A stretch of DNA of 64,000 nucleotides. Source: Pedococcus dokdonensis (GTDB lineage Bacteria > Actinomycetota > Actinomycetes > Actinomycetales > Dermatophilaceae). The notes under the pieces were generated by a model. The model saw only the letters and a program-made list of their open reading frames with translations. It was not told the origin of the DNA and searched no databases. The stretch is taken from positions 3,782,001 through 3,846,000 of the forward strand of contig NZ_LT629711.1 of NCBI RefSeq assembly GCF_900104525.1, given 5' to 3'. The position numbers and the translations under genes were made by a program. Shown one piece after another: positions 29,637-38,895 of this stretch (its first letter is position 1; the number at the start of each line of letters is the position of its first letter).

Positions 29637-31165
29637 TGAACGACTTCCCCTGGCTGACCGTGATCGGTGTCATCCCGCTCGTGGGTGCCGGCGTCGTCGC
29701 CGCGCTGCCGGCCGGGCTCACCGACCGAGCCAAGCACGTCGCGCTCGGCTTCTCGCTGGTGACGCTCGTCCTCGGCATCGCTGCGGCGCTGCAGTTCGAG
29801 AGCTCCTCGACCCAGCAGTTCCAGCTCACCGAGCAGCACGAGTGGATCCCGCAGTTCGGCGTCTCCTACGCCCTGGGTGTCGACGGCATCGCGCTGGTCA
29901 TGATCCTGATGGCCCTGGTGCTGACGCCGGTCTGCATCCTCGCCGCGTGGCGGGACGTCCCCGAGGGCGGGCCGCGCGAGAAGTACTACTTCGCGCTGAT
30001 GCTCGTGCTGGTCACGTTCATGGTGGGCGTCTTCGCCGCCACCGACGTGTTCCTCTTCTACGTCTTCTTCGAGGCGATGCTGATCCCGGTCTACTTCCTG
30101 ATCGGCAGCTACGGCGGTCCGCGTCGGCAGTATGCCGCCGTGAAGTTCCTGCTCTTCTCGCTCGCGGGTGGGCTGGTCATGCTCGTCGGCGTCATCGCGC
30201 TCTACCACTACGGCCCCGGCGGCAGCGACGGCTTCCTGGTCAGCAAGCTCACCGGGCTCGACCTGGGTGCGGCGCCCGAGCGGCTGATGTTCGTCGCGTT
30301 CTTCTTCGCGTTCGCGGTGAAGGCGCCGATGTGGCCGGTGCACACCTGGCTGCCCGACGCCGCCACCGAGGCGCGTCCGGCGACCGCGGTGCTGCTCGTC
30401 GGCGTGCTCGACAAGGTCGGCACCTACGGGATGATCCGGTTCTGCCTCCAGTTGTTCCCGGAGGCCTCGAAGTGGGCCACCCCGGTGGTCCTGGTGCTGG
30501 CGGTCATCTCGATCCTCTACGGGGCGCTGCTCGCGATCGGCCAGACCGACATCATGCGGCTGATCGCCTACACGTCGGTGAGCCACTTCGGCTTCATCGT
30601 GCTGGGCATCTTCGCGCTCACCACGACCGGTGGCTCCGGCTCGACCCTCTACATGCTCAACCACGGCTTCTCGACGGCGGCGCTGTTCCTCATCGGCGCG
30701 ATGCTGGTGGCCCGCCGGGGCAGCAAGCGGATCCCCGACTTCGGTGGCTGGCAGCGGGTGACGCCCGGGCTCGCCGGGGTGTTCCTCGTGGCCGGTCTGT
30801 CGGGGCTGGCGCTGCCGGGTCTGAGCTCGTTCGTCTCCGAGATCATGGTGCTGGTCGGGACCTTCCAGCGTTACCCGGCCGCGGCCGTGGTCGCGACCGC
30901 CGGCATCGTGCTGGCCGCCCTCTACATCCTGCTGATGTACAAGCGGATGATGACCGGGCCCACGCCCGAGCTGGCGACGCCGGTGCGGGACATCACCCGC
31001 CGCGAGAAGCTCGTCGTGGCGCCGCTCATCGCCGCGTTCCTGGTGCTCGGCTTCTACCCGAAGCCCGCCCTCGACCTGCTCAACCCGGCCGTGTCCGCGA
31101 CGCTCAAGCACGTCGGCGTCACCGACCCGGCCCCCTCCTCCGCTGCTGACGGGAGCACGAAGTAA
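29636..31165 (+). CDS. nuoM: NADH-quinone oxidoreductase subunit M
   Basis: A 509-residue proton pump subunit with about 14 helices. The signatures are FYVFFEAMLIPVYFLIG (conserved Glu), the pump segment MWPVHTWLPDAATEARP and the broken-helix region YTSVSHFGFIVLG. The ATG shares one base with the nuoL stop, and the stop shares one base with nuoN. Confidence 0.96.
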   Translation: MNDFPWLTVIGVIPLVGAGVVAALPAGLTDRAKHVALGFSLVTLVLGIAAALQFESSSTQQFQLTEQHEWIPQFGVSYALGVDGIALVMILMALVLTPVCILAAWRDVPEGGPREKYYFALMLVLVTFMVGVFAATDVFLFYVFFEAMLIPVYFLIGSYGGPRRQYAAVKFLLFSLAGGLVMLVGVIALYHYGPGGSDGFLVSKLTGLDLGAAPERLMFVAFFFAFAVKAPMWPVHTWLPDAATEARPATAVLLVGVLDKVGTYGMIRFCLQLFPEASKWATPVVLVLAVISILYGALLAIGQTDIMRLIAYTSVSHFGFIVLGIFALTTTGGSGSTLYMLNHGFSTAALFLIGAMLVARRGSKRIPDFGGWQRVTPGLAGVFLVAGLSGLALPGLSSFVSEIMVLVGTFQRYPAAAVVATAGIVLAALYILLMYKRMMTGPTPELATPVRDITRREKLVVAPLIAAFLVLGFYPKPALDLLNPAVSATLKHVGVTDPAPSSAADGSTK

Positions 31166-32778
31166 TGCCCGCCATGACGGTCCTGACCTCGCCCGCGTTG
31201 TCGGCTCCGGGCCTGACCACCGCCTTCAAGGCCGCCGACGTCGACTACGGCGCCATCGCACCGATGCTGATCGTGATCGGTGGTGCGCTGATCGGCGTGC
31301 TGGTCGAGGCGTTCGCGCCGCGGCGGCTGCGGCACAGCATCCAGGTCGCGCTCGCCCTGGTGTCCCTCGTGGCCGCGTTCGTCGTGCTCGTCACGGTGTC
31401 GGCCGACGAGGCGCACCGCGGTGGCACCCTGGCCCAGGCGGTCATCATCGACGGCCCGGCGCTGTTCCTGCAGGGTGCGATCCTGCTGATGGCTGCCCTC
31501 GGCGTGCTCACCATGGCCGAGAAGTTCGGGGGCAGCGGTGCCGATGCCTTCACCCCGATGGGTGCGGCCGTCCCCGGGTCGCCGCACGAGGCCGCCGCGC
31601 TGCGGGCCGGGCTCGCGACCAGCGAGGTCTTCCCCCTGACGCTGTTCTCCGTCGTGGGCATGATGCTGTTCCCCGCCGCGGGCGACCTGCTGACCATGTT
31701 CGTGGCGCTGGAAGTGCTGTCCCTGCCGCTCTACCTGCTGTGCGGGCTGGCGCGTCGTCGTCGCCTGCTCTCGCAGGAGGCCTCGCTCAAGTACTTCCTG
31801 CTGGGCGCGTTCAGCTCGGCCTTCTTCCTGTTCGGTGCCGCGCTGCTCTACGGCTACGCCGGCTCGCTCTACATCGCCGACATCGCCACCGCGGTCAAGA
31901 ACGCCGACGGGGCCCTGGAGGGACTGCTCCTGCCGGGTGTCGTCCTCGTGCTGGTCGGCCTGCTCTTCAAGGTCGGCGCGGTGCCGTTCCACTCGTGGAC
32001 GCCCGACGTCTACCAGGGGGCGCCCACCCCGGTCACCGGCTTCATGGCCGCGTGCACCAAGGTCGCCGCGTTCGGCGCGATCCTGCGCGTCGTCTACGTC
32101 GGCGTCGAGGCCAACCGCTGGGACTGGCGCGGTGGAGTCATCGCCGTCGCCGCCCTGACCATGGTGGTCGGCGCCGTCCTGTCGGTCACGCAGACCGACG
32201 TCAAGCGGCTGCTGGCCTACTCCTCGATCGCGCACGCGGGCTTCATCCTCGTCGCCGTGCTGTCCTTCGACCGCACCGGTGTCGCGGGCACGATGTTCTA
32301 CCTCGTCGCCTACGGCTTCATGACGATCGCCGGCTTCGCCGTGGTGTCGCTCGTGCGCCAGGGCGGCTCCGAGGCCTCCCACCTGTCGCAGTGGGCCGGT
32401 CTGGGTCGCAACCACCCGGTGGTGGCCGGCGTCTTCGCCTTCCTGCTGTTGGCCTTCGCGGGCATCCCGCTCACGTCCGGCTTCGCCGCGAAGTACGCCG
32501 CGTTCTCCCCGGCCATCTCGTTCGGCGGCCGGTCGGGGGTGGCCCTGGTGGTCATCGGCGTGCTGGCCAGTGTCGTCACCGCCTTCGTCTACGTCCGCCT
32601 GATCGTGCTGATGTACTTCACGGAGCCGCCGGCCGGTGAGGCGGTCGTGGCCGAGACGGCCTCGCCGTTCACCACGATCGCGATCACCGTCGGCACGCTC
32701 GTGACGCTCGTCCTCGGTGTCCTCCCGGCCCAGGCGCTCGACCTGGCCGAGCGGTCGTCGCAATTCTTGTTGCGATGA
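31165..32778 (+). CDS. nuoN: NADH-quinone oxidoreductase subunit N
   Basis: A 537-residue antiporter-like subunit closing the main nuo operon. It shows LEVLSLPLYLLCGLARRR, the pump segment FKVGAVPFHSWTPDVYQGAPTPVTGFMA and LLAYSSIAHAGFILV. About 14 helices are predicted. No terminator is seen after it; the polyprenyl synthase begins 48 bases downstream, so read-through is likely. Confidence 0.96.
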   Translation: MPAMTVLTSPALSAPGLTTAFKAADVDYGAIAPMLIVIGGALIGVLVEAFAPRRLRHSIQVALALVSLVAAFVVLVTVSADEAHRGGTLAQAVIIDGPALFLQGAILLMAALGVLTMAEKFGGSGADAFTPMGAAVPGSPHEAAALRAGLATSEVFPLTLFSVVGMMLFPAAGDLLTMFVALEVLSLPLYLLCGLARRRRLLSQEASLKYFLLGAFSSAFFLFGAALLYGYAGSLYIADIATAVKNADGALEGLLLPGVVLVLVGLLFKVGAVPFHSWTPDVYQGAPTPVTGFMAACTKVAAFGAILRVVYVGVEANRWDWRGGVIAVAALTMVVGAVLSVTQTDVKRLLAYSSIAHAGFILVAVLSFDRTGVAGTMFYLVAYGFMTIAGFAVVSLVRQGGSEASHLSQWAGLGRNHPVVAGVFAFLLLAFAGIPLTSGFAAKYAAFSPAISFGGRSGVALVVIGVLASVVTAFVYVRLIVLMYFTEPPAGEAVVAETASPFTTIAITVGTLVTLVLGVLPAQALDLAERSSQFLLR

Positions 32779-32852
32779 CACAGCCTGTTGAGATGACACA
32801 GGTTGCTGCGCTGACCATCACTCCACATGACGCGACCTGACGAGATGACGCA
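32774..32852 (+). repeat. Short direct repeats between nuoN and the polyprenyl synthase
   Basis: GATGACACAG occurs at 32774-32783 (over the nuoN stop) and 32792-32801; a related GAGATGACGCA lies at 32842-32852 inside the next gene. They are small and may be remnants of local duplication. Confidence 0.4.
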
Positions 32853-33861
32853 ATCGGCTCCCGGTTCGACGCCGCCGGTGCTCGCCCTGCCCGACGTCGC
32901 GGACGACCTGTCAGACCGGCTCCAGGACGGGCTCGAGGCCGTCGACGCGCTGCTGCGTCGCGAGGTCGACCACGACGACCCGTTCATCGCCGAGGCGAAC
33001 TCGCACCTCATCGAGGCCGGTGGCAAGCGGTTCCGGCCGCTGCTGACCCTGTTGGCCGCCGAGCTCGGCACCGGGTCGAACGCCGACGTGGTGGCCGCGG
33101 CGGCGGGTGTCGAGCTGACCCACGTCGCGTCGTTGTGCCACGACGACGTGATGGACGAGGCCGAGGTGCGTCGTGGGGCGGCCAGCGCCAACGCGAAGTA
33201 CGGCAACTCCACCGCGATCCTGGTCGGCGACATGCTGTTCGGGACGGCGTCGTCGATCATCGCCGACCTCGGCGCCGAGGCGGTCAAGATCCAGGCCGAG
33301 ACGTTCGTGCGGCTGTGCGCCGGGCAGATCCGGGACGACCGGCCGAGCCCGAGCGGGGCCGACCCGGTCGACTACTACCTCCAGGTGCTGGCCGACAAGA
33401 CCGGCGTCCTGATCGCGACGGCGGCCCGCTACGGCGCGATGTTCTCCGGCTGCGACGCCGAGACCGTCGAGGTGATGCGCGAGTACGGCGAGCGGCTCGG
33501 GATGGCCTTCCAGCTGGCCGACGACCTGATCGACGTGTCGTCCGAGGCTGACGACCTGGGCAAGGTCCCGGGCACCGACCTGCGCGAGGGCAAGCGCACC
33601 CTGCCGGTCCTCTACGCCCTCGCGTCCACCGACCCGGCCGACGCCCGGTTGCAGGAGCTGCTGCGGTCCGACCTGCGCGACCAGGGTTTGCTCGACGAGG
33701 CGCTGGGGCTGCTGCGGGCGCACCCGGCCATGGAGCAGGCCCGCCAGCACACCGCAGCGGTGGCGACCCGGGCCCAGGACGTGCTGGCCCCGCTGCCCGA
33801 CAGCCCGGCCAAGGCAGCGCTGCGCGCCCTGGCCACCAGCGTCGTCACCCGCGTCGGCTGA
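32827..33861 (+). CDS. All-trans polyprenyl diphosphate synthase (menaquinone side chain)
   Basis: A 344-residue trans-prenyltransferase. It holds the first Asp-rich motif HDDVMDEAEVRRG (Asp106, 107 and 110), a GGKRFRPLL substrate block (65-73) and the second Asp-rich motif FQLADDLIDV. Such enzymes extend FPP or GGPP with isopentenyl diphosphate. Position after menJ and nuo suggests that it makes the C35-C45 chain for menaquinone, as does the hepT/grcC type; chain length cannot be read reliably here. A second start at ATG 32845 is possible, and the conserved fold begins after both. Confidence 0.9.
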   Translation: MTRPDEMTQSAPGSTPPVLALPDVADDLSDRLQDGLEAVDALLRREVDHDDPFIAEANSHLIEAGGKRFRPLLTLLAAELGTGSNADVVAAAAGVELTHVASLCHDDVMDEAEVRRGAASANAKYGNSTAILVGDMLFGTASSIIADLGAEAVKIQAETFVRLCAGQIRDDRPSPSGADPVDYYLQVLADKTGVLIATAARYGAMFSGCDAETVEVMREYGERLGMAFQLADDLIDVSSEADDLGKVPGTDLREGKRTLPVLYALASTDPADARLQELLRSDLRDQGLLDEALGLLRAHPAMEQARQHTAAVATRAQDVLAPLPDSPAKAALRALATSVVTRVG

Positions 33862-33882
33862 GCCGACGGCGCTCCGCTCCCG

Positions 33883-33953
33883 CACTTCTGGCCACGCATG
33901 GCGGGTGTGGCGACGATTCGGGGGACCGCGCGCGGCATACCCGGCCAGAAGTG
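33883..33953. repeat. Intergenic 11-bp inverted repeat enclosing a GGCCGGGTATGCCGCG core
   Basis: CACTTCTGGCC (33883-33893) and GGCCAGAAGTG (33943-33953) bracket 49 bases in the gap after the polyprenyl synthase. The minus strand carries GGCCGGGTATGCCGCG, also found at 56673-56688. It may act as a terminator or belong to a small dispersed repeat family. Confidence 0.5.
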
Positions 33954-33966
33954 GGTAACTCGTCGG

Positions 33967-33972
33967 TAGGGT
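33967..33972 (+). promoter_or_regulatory. -10 element TAGGGT, leaderless start of the PLP-enzyme gene
   Basis: TAGGGT, seven bases, then GTG at 33980: a full TANNNT match at the leaderless spacing. Confidence 0.6.
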
Positions 33973-33979
33973 CGGGTGT

Positions 33980-35125
33980 GTGACCCTGCCCTGGGATGCG
34001 GCCACCAGCGCCGTACAGCCTCCACTCGCGGTCGTCGACCTCGACGCCTTCGACGCCAACGCCGCCGACCTCGTCCGCCGAGCGGGCGGCAAGCCGATCC
34101 GGGTCGCCTCCAAGTCGGTCCGCTGCCGCACCCTGCTCACGCGGGTCCTGTCCCAGCCGGGTTTCGCCGGCGTGATGGCGTATGCCGTGCCCGAGGCGCA
34201 CTGGCTGGTGACCTCGGGGGTCGAGGACGTCTACGTCGCCTACCCGAGCGTCGACCGGGCGGCGTTGGCCGCCCTGGCGGCAGACGAGGTCGCCGCCCAG
34301 CGGGTGACCCTCACGATCGACTCGGTCGAGCACGTCGAGCTGCTCGCCGCGCTCGACCGACCGCACGGGCTGCGGGTGGCCGTCGACGTCGACGCCTCGC
34401 TGAAGGTGGGTCCGCTGCACCTCGGGGTGCGCCGGTCGCCGGTGCGCGAGCCGCACGAGGCGGTGGCCGTGGCGCAGGCTGCCGCAGCTGCCGGGTTGTC
34501 GGTCGTCGGGGTGATGTTCTACGACGCCCAGATCGCCGGGCTGCCCGACAGCTCACCTGCCGTGCGGGTGATGAAGAAGCGGTCTGCCGAGTCGCTGGCC
34601 GCCCGGCGTGGTGCGGTGGTCGAGGCGGTGCGCGCGGTGACCGACCTGGAGTTCGTCAACGGCGGCGGCACCGGGTCGCTGCACGTGACGGCGCCCGACC
34701 CCACGGTCACCGAGCTGGCCGCCGGCTCGGGACTCTACGGGCCGACCCTGTTCGACGGCTACGACGACTTCACGCCCCGGCCCGCCGCTGCCTTCGCGTT
34801 GCCGGTGGTGCGCCACCCCGCCCCCGGTTTCGTCACGGCCTTCGGTGGCGGCTACGTGGCCTCGGGGCCGCCCGGCTGGTCGCGCGTGCCGTCGCCGTAC
34901 GGTCGGCGCGGCGTCAAGCTGGTGCGCTCCGAGGGGGTCGGCGAGGTGCAGACGCCGTTGCAGGGCAACGGGGTCCGCGGTCTGCGGCTCGGCGACAAGG
35001 TGTGGTTCCGCTACGCGAAGGCGGGCGAGATGTGCGAGCGCTTCGACCAGCTCCACCTCGTCAGCGGTGACCGGCTCGTCGAGACCGTGCCGACCTACCG
35101 GGGTGAGGGGAAGAACTTCGGATGA
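33980..35125 (+). CDS. Fold-type III PLP enzyme (amino acid deaminase/aldolase, alanine racemase-like)
   Basis: A 381-residue protein with an N-terminal alanine-racemase-type TIM barrel. The PLP Lys lies in IRVASKSVRC (about residue 46), VNGGGTGSLH forms the phosphate-binding loop, and a C-terminal beta domain follows. The family includes D-threonine aldolase and D-serine dehydratase-like enzymes. True alanine racemase is less likely because the catalytic Tyr region typical of Alr is not seen. It overlaps the sugar-lactone oxidase gene by ATGA, implying a shared function or regulation that is not known. Confidence 0.75.
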   Translation: MTLPWDAATSAVQPPLAVVDLDAFDANAADLVRRAGGKPIRVASKSVRCRTLLTRVLSQPGFAGVMAYAVPEAHWLVTSGVEDVYVAYPSVDRAALAALAADEVAAQRVTLTIDSVEHVELLAALDRPHGLRVAVDVDASLKVGPLHLGVRRSPVREPHEAVAVAQAAAAAGLSVVGVMFYDAQIAGLPDSSPAVRVMKKRSAESLAARRGAVVEAVRAVTDLEFVNGGGTGSLHVTAPDPTVTELAAGSGLYGPTLFDGYDDFTPRPAAAFALPVVRHPAPGFVTAFGGGYVASGPPGWSRVPSPYGRRGVKLVRSEGVGEVQTPLQGNGVRGLRLGDKVWFRYAKAGEMCERFDQLHLVSGDRLVETVPTYRGEGKNFG

Positions 35126-36423
35126 CCACGTGGACCAACTGGGCCGGCAACCAGACCAGCCACCCGGTCGAGGTGGCCACGCCGCGGCGACCCGACGAGG
35201 TCTGCGCCGCCATCCAGCGGGCGGGGGCCCGCGGCATACCGGTCAAGGCAGTGGGGGCCGGACACTCGTTCACGGCCGTCGCGGCCACGGACGGGCTCCA
35301 CCTGCGCCTCGACGGGCTCACCGGCATCACCCACGTCGACCGTGAGCGCAGCCGCGTGCGGGTGCTGGCCGGCACCCCGCTGCACGTCCTGAACCCGGCC
35401 CTGCAGGCGCTGGGCCTGGCCCTGCCCAATCTCGGCGACATCGACCGGCAGACGCTCGCAGGCGCCATCTCGACGGGCACGCACGGCACCGGGGTGCGGT
35501 TCCAGGGCATCGCCGCCGCGGTCTCGGGGCTGGTGCTGGCGCTGGCCGACGGCAGCCTGCTCGAGTGCTCGGCCGACGTGGAGCCGCGGGTGTTCCAGGC
35601 CGCGCGGGTCGGGCTCGGGGCCCTCGGGGTCATCACCGAGGTCGAGCTGCAGTGCGTGCCGGCGTTCCGGTTGCACGCCAAGGAGTTCGGCGCCGACCTG
35701 CTCGAGGTGCTCGACCGGGTCGCGGACGACGTGGAGCAGCACGACCACGTCGACATGCACTGGTTCCCCCTCACCGACCGGGTGCTGGTCAAGCACAACG
35801 ACCGGGTCGGGGACGACCACGCCGGAGCGCCCCTGCCGCGCTGGCGCGCGCTGCTCGACGACGAGCTGCTCTCCAACCGGCTCTTCGAGGTGACCAACCG
35901 GGCCGCCGCTGCGGTGCCGGCGATCGTGCCACGCCTCAACGGTGTGGCCGCGCGCCTGTTGGGAGCCCGCGAGTACACCGACGACTCGTGGCGCGTGTTC
36001 GTCGCCGAGCGCAAGGTGCGCTTCCGCGAGAGCGAGTATGCCGTGCCGCGGGCGGCCGTCGGCGACGTCCTGCTGGAGGTGCGCAGCTGGCTCGCGCGGC
36101 ACCGGGCACCACTGACCTTCCCGTTGGAGATCCGGTTCACCGGGGCCGACGACATCTGGCTCTCGACCGCCCATCAGCGCGAGAACGCCTACGTCGCGAT
36201 CCACCAGTACCACCGGATGGACGACCACGGCGCGTTCGCCGCGTTCGAGGCGATCGTGGCCGAGCACGCCGGGCGGCCGCACTGGGGCAAGCTGCACTCG
36301 CTCGGCGCGGAGGAGCTGCGGGTCCTGTACCCGCGGTTCGACGACTTCCTCGAGGTGCGGCACCAGCTCGACCCGGGTCGCCGGTTCGCGAACGCCTACC
36401 TCGACCGGGTGCTGGGCGCCTGA
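35122..36423 (+). CDS. D-arabinono-1,4-lactone oxidase family FAD enzyme
   Basis: A 433-residue VAO-type flavoprotein. The FAD domain shows KAVGAGHSF (about 42-50), DRQTLAGAISTGTHGTG and a following GLVLALADGS. The C-terminal ALO domain includes YVAIHQYHR and the signature HWGKLHSL near residue 393. Family members oxidise aldonolactones or alditols to ascorbate-like products with oxygen or a cytochrome. There is no signal peptide or membrane anchor. It forms a two-gene operon with the PLP enzyme upstream. Confidence 0.85.
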   Translation: MTTWTNWAGNQTSHPVEVATPRRPDEVCAAIQRAGARGIPVKAVGAGHSFTAVAATDGLHLRLDGLTGITHVDRERSRVRVLAGTPLHVLNPALQALGLALPNLGDIDRQTLAGAISTGTHGTGVRFQGIAAAVSGLVLALADGSLLECSADVEPRVFQAARVGLGALGVITEVELQCVPAFRLHAKEFGADLLEVLDRVADDVEQHDHVDMHWFPLTDRVLVKHNDRVGDDHAGAPLPRWRALLDDELLSNRLFEVTNRAAAAVPAIVPRLNGVAARLLGAREYTDDSWRVFVAERKVRFRESEYAVPRAAVGDVLLEVRSWLARHRAPLTFPLEIRFTGADDIWLSTAHQRENAYVAIHQYHRMDDHGAFAAFEAIVAEHAGRPHWGKLHSLGAEELRVLYPRFDDFLEVRHQLDPGRRFANAYLDRVLGA

Positions 36424-36461
36424 CCACGGCCCGGCTGGGGTCGGCTGACACCCGTCCTCGC

Positions 36462-36467
36462 TAGCCT
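36462..36467 (+). promoter_or_regulatory. -10 element TAGCCT, leaderless start of the DinB gene
   Basis: TAGCCT followed by seven bases and ATG at 36475. Confidence 0.6.
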
Positions 36468-36474
36468 CGCAGGC

Positions 36475-36969
36475 ATGAGCACCCCCTTCACGACCGACGA
36501 GAAGTCGACCCTGCTGGCTGCCCTGCAGAGCCATCGCGACGTCATGGTCTGGAAGCTGGAGGGCCTGTCCGACGACGACGTCCGTCGGCCGATGGTGCCG
36601 AGCGGCACCAACCTCGTGGGCCTGGTCAAGCACCTGGCCAACGCCGAGTACGGCTGGTTCTGCGAGACCTTCGGTCGCCCCACCGAGCCACTGACCGACA
36701 TCTCGCAGGACCTCGAGGCCGACATGCGGGCCGCCGAGGGCGAGTCGACGGCCGACCTCGTGGCGTTCTACCGGCGCGCGTGGGCGGCCGCGGACGAGGC
36801 GATCCGTGAGCTGCCTCTCGAGGCGACCGGCACGGCATACACCGGGCGCACGGTCAGCCTGCGCTGGGTGCTGGTGCACATGATCGAGGACACCGTGCGG
36901 CACGCCGGCCACGCCGACATCCTGCGCGAGCTGATCGACGGCGGCACCGGCCACCACGTGCCCGGCTGA
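36475..36969 (+). CDS. DinB/DUF664 family protein
   Basis: A 164-residue four-helix-bundle protein. Metal-ligand His residues typical of the family are visible in LVKHLANAEYGWF and the C-terminal VLVHMIEDTVRHAGHADILREL. DinB-like proteins include mycothiol- and bacillithiol-dependent transferases; the C-terminal H-x3-H spacing fits those. The exact substrate is unknown. A related DUF664 protein lies at 58310 on the other strand. Confidence 0.82.
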   Translation: MSTPFTTDEKSTLLAALQSHRDVMVWKLEGLSDDDVRRPMVPSGTNLVGLVKHLANAEYGWFCETFGRPTEPLTDISQDLEADMRAAEGESTADLVAFYRRAWAAADEAIRELPLEATGTAYTGRTVSLRWVLVHMIEDTVRHAGHADILRELIDGGTGHHVPG

Positions 36970-36994
36970 GTCCCCCGACCCCGCAGGCACCGGC

Positions 36995-38005
36995 TCAGGA
37001 GCGCATCGAGACGCCCTGGCGCCAGTAGCCCATGAAGGCCACCCGCGACCGCTCGACCCCGAGCTCGCTGACGAGCGCTCGCCGCAGCGCCTTGACCAGC
37101 CAGGACTCCCCGGCGATCCACGCGTAGGTGTCGGCGAGGTCGGCGACCACGGGTCCGGGGGAGGCGACGACGTGGCGGTTGAGGTCCTCACCGCCCGAGG
37201 AGTAGCGCGGTGTCTCCCAGACCTCCACGTCGAGATCGGACCGGACCTCGGGCAGTGGCACCTCGAGGTCGGTAGCCGGCAGCCCGAGGTGGCTGCGCAC
37301 CGCTGACACCAGGCGCCGGCCCTGGGGTGCCGAGCCGCGGACCAGCCAGGTGACCCCGATCAGGGCGTGCCGTGGCAGGTCGACGATGTCGTCGCTCGAC
37401 GGGACCTCGACGAAGACCTGACCGGTGAACCCGGGACCGGCGTCGGCGAGGATCCGGGCGACGGCGGGCAGCGCCGTCTCGTCGCCGACGACCAGCAGGT
37501 CGCGCAGCTCGCCGGGCTCGAACTCGGTGCCGCCGTAGATCGGCGAGAGCCGGTGCGGGCCGACGACGTGCACGACGTCGCCGGGCCGGGCGGTCAGCGC
37601 CCAGCGGCAGGCGGGGCCTAGCTCGTCCTCCCCTCGCGCACCGCTCGGCTCGTGGACGACGAAGTCGGCGACCAGCTGCACGTCGTCTCCGCGGGTGCGG
37701 ATCTCGCGGATCGTGTAGGTCCGCATGGGGGAGCGCTCGTCGTCGGGCATCGCCAGCCACGACGCCTGCCACTCCTCGGGGACCGCGCTGATCCGGGGCA
37801 GCAGGCCGGTCGGTCCGGGGAAGACCACCTTGAAGCGGGTGTCGAACCCGTCGGCGGTGCTGAGGTCGCACAAGCCCGGCCCGCCGAAGGTGACGCGCAC
37901 GAAGGCCGGGCTGAGCCGCTCGACCGCCTCGACCCGCACCTCGGCGACCAGGGCTGAGGGTGCAGTGCGGGTGTCGGAGGAGTGCTCGGTCTGGGTGGCG
38001 GTCAT
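36995..38005 (-). CDS. Siderophore-interacting protein (ferric-siderophore reductase)
   Basis: A 336-residue flavoprotein of the SIP/ViuB family. The FAD-binding barrel includes RTYTIREIRT, VVHEPSGARG and WALTARPGDVVHVVGPH. The C-terminal NAD(P)H-type domain has LLVVGDETALPAVARIL, WIAGESWLVKALRRAL and YWRQG. Such proteins reduce Fe(III)-siderophore in the cytoplasm to release iron. It is the last gene of the uptake operon and overlaps the ATPase gene by ATGA. Regulation is expected through the iron box at 42093. Confidence 0.9.
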   Translation of the reverse strand: MTATQTEHSSDTRTAPSALVAEVRVEAVERLSPAFVRVTFGGPGLCDLSTADGFDTRFKVVFPGPTGLLPRISAVPEEWQASWLAMPDDERSPMRTYTIREIRTRGDDVQLVADFVVHEPSGARGEDELGPACRWALTARPGDVVHVVGPHRLSPIYGGTEFEPGELRDLLVVGDETALPAVARILADAGPGFTGQVFVEVPSSDDIVDLPRHALIGVTWLVRGSAPQGRRLVSAVRSHLGLPATDLEVPLPEVRSDLDVEVWETPRYSSGGEDLNRHVVASPGPVVADLADTYAWIAGESWLVKALRRALVSELGVERSRVAFMGYWRQGVSMRS

Positions 38006-38895
38006 GGGGTGGCTCCGTTGCTGACGAGTGGTCGGTGAGGGGCAGGCGCGCTGTCGGGTCCTGCAGATCTGCTGGCGGGGGTGTGCCGGCCGACGGGCAC
38101 GACCATCGGGGTGCCCGACACGGGGTCCGGGATGACGCGGCAGTCCATGCCGAACACCGCACGGACGCCTTCGCGGGTGATGACGTCGGCGGGCGCACCC
38201 ACCGCGGTCACCAGCCCGTCGCGCATCGCGACGAGGTGGTCGGCGTAGCGGGCCGCGAGGTTGAGCTCGTGCAGGACCATGACGACCGTCGTGCCGCGGG
38301 TTGCATTGAGGTCGCGCAGCAGGTCGAGCACCTCGACCTGGTGGGCGACGTCGAGGTAGGTGGTGGGTTCGTCGAGGAGCAGCAGGTCGGTCTCCTGGGC
38401 GAGGGCCATGGCGATCCACACCCGTTGCCGCTGCCCGCCGGACAGCTCGTCGACCACGCGGTCGGCGAGGTCGAGCGTGTCGGTCACCTCCAAGGCGTGC
38501 GCGACGGCGGCCTCGTCGTCGGCCGACCAGCGCCGGAACCGCCCTTGGTGCGGGGTCCGGCCACGCCCCACGAGGTCGACGACGGTGACACCCTCGGGAG
38601 CGATCGGGTTCTGCGGCAGAAGTCCGAGGGTGCGGGCGACCTCCTTGGTGGGTGTGCCGTGGATCGACTTCCCGTCGAGCAGCACCTCACCGCCGCGCGG
38701 CTTCAGCAGTCGGGCGAGCCCCCGCAGCAGGGTCGACTTGCCGCAGGCGTTGGCCCCGACGATCACGGTGACCTGGCCGTGCGGGAGCTCGGCGCTGACC
38801 CGGTCGACGACGACCCGGTCGTCGTAGCCGAGGGTGACCTCCCGGGCGACCAGTCGGGCCGTGACCGCGGGCAGCGCGGTGGGTTCGGCGGTCAT
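38002..38895 (-). CDS. Ferric-siderophore ABC transporter ATP-binding protein
   Basis: A 297-residue ABC ATPase. It shows Walker A VGANACGKSTLLRG (with C in place of G at one position), Q-loop LLPQNPIAPEG, signature LSGGQRQRVWIAMALAQ, Walker B LLLLDEPTTYLD and the H-loop MVLHELN. This pattern is typical of FepC/FhuC-type iron importers. It overlaps the permease start by one base. A 35-residue Pro/Ala-rich tail follows the conserved fold. Confidence 0.92.
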   Translation of the reverse strand: MTAEPTALPAVTARLVAREVTLGYDDRVVVDRVSAELPHGQVTVIVGANACGKSTLLRGLARLLKPRGGEVLLDGKSIHGTPTKEVARTLGLLPQNPIAPEGVTVVDLVGRGRTPHQGRFRRWSADDEAAVAHALEVTDTLDLADRVVDELSGGQRQRVWIAMALAQETDLLLLDEPTTYLDVAHQVEVLDLLRDLNATRGTTVVMVLHELNLAARYADHLVAMRDGLVTAVGAPADVITREGVRAVFGMDCRVIPDPVSGTPMVVPVGRHTPASRSAGPDSAPAPHRPLVSNGATP

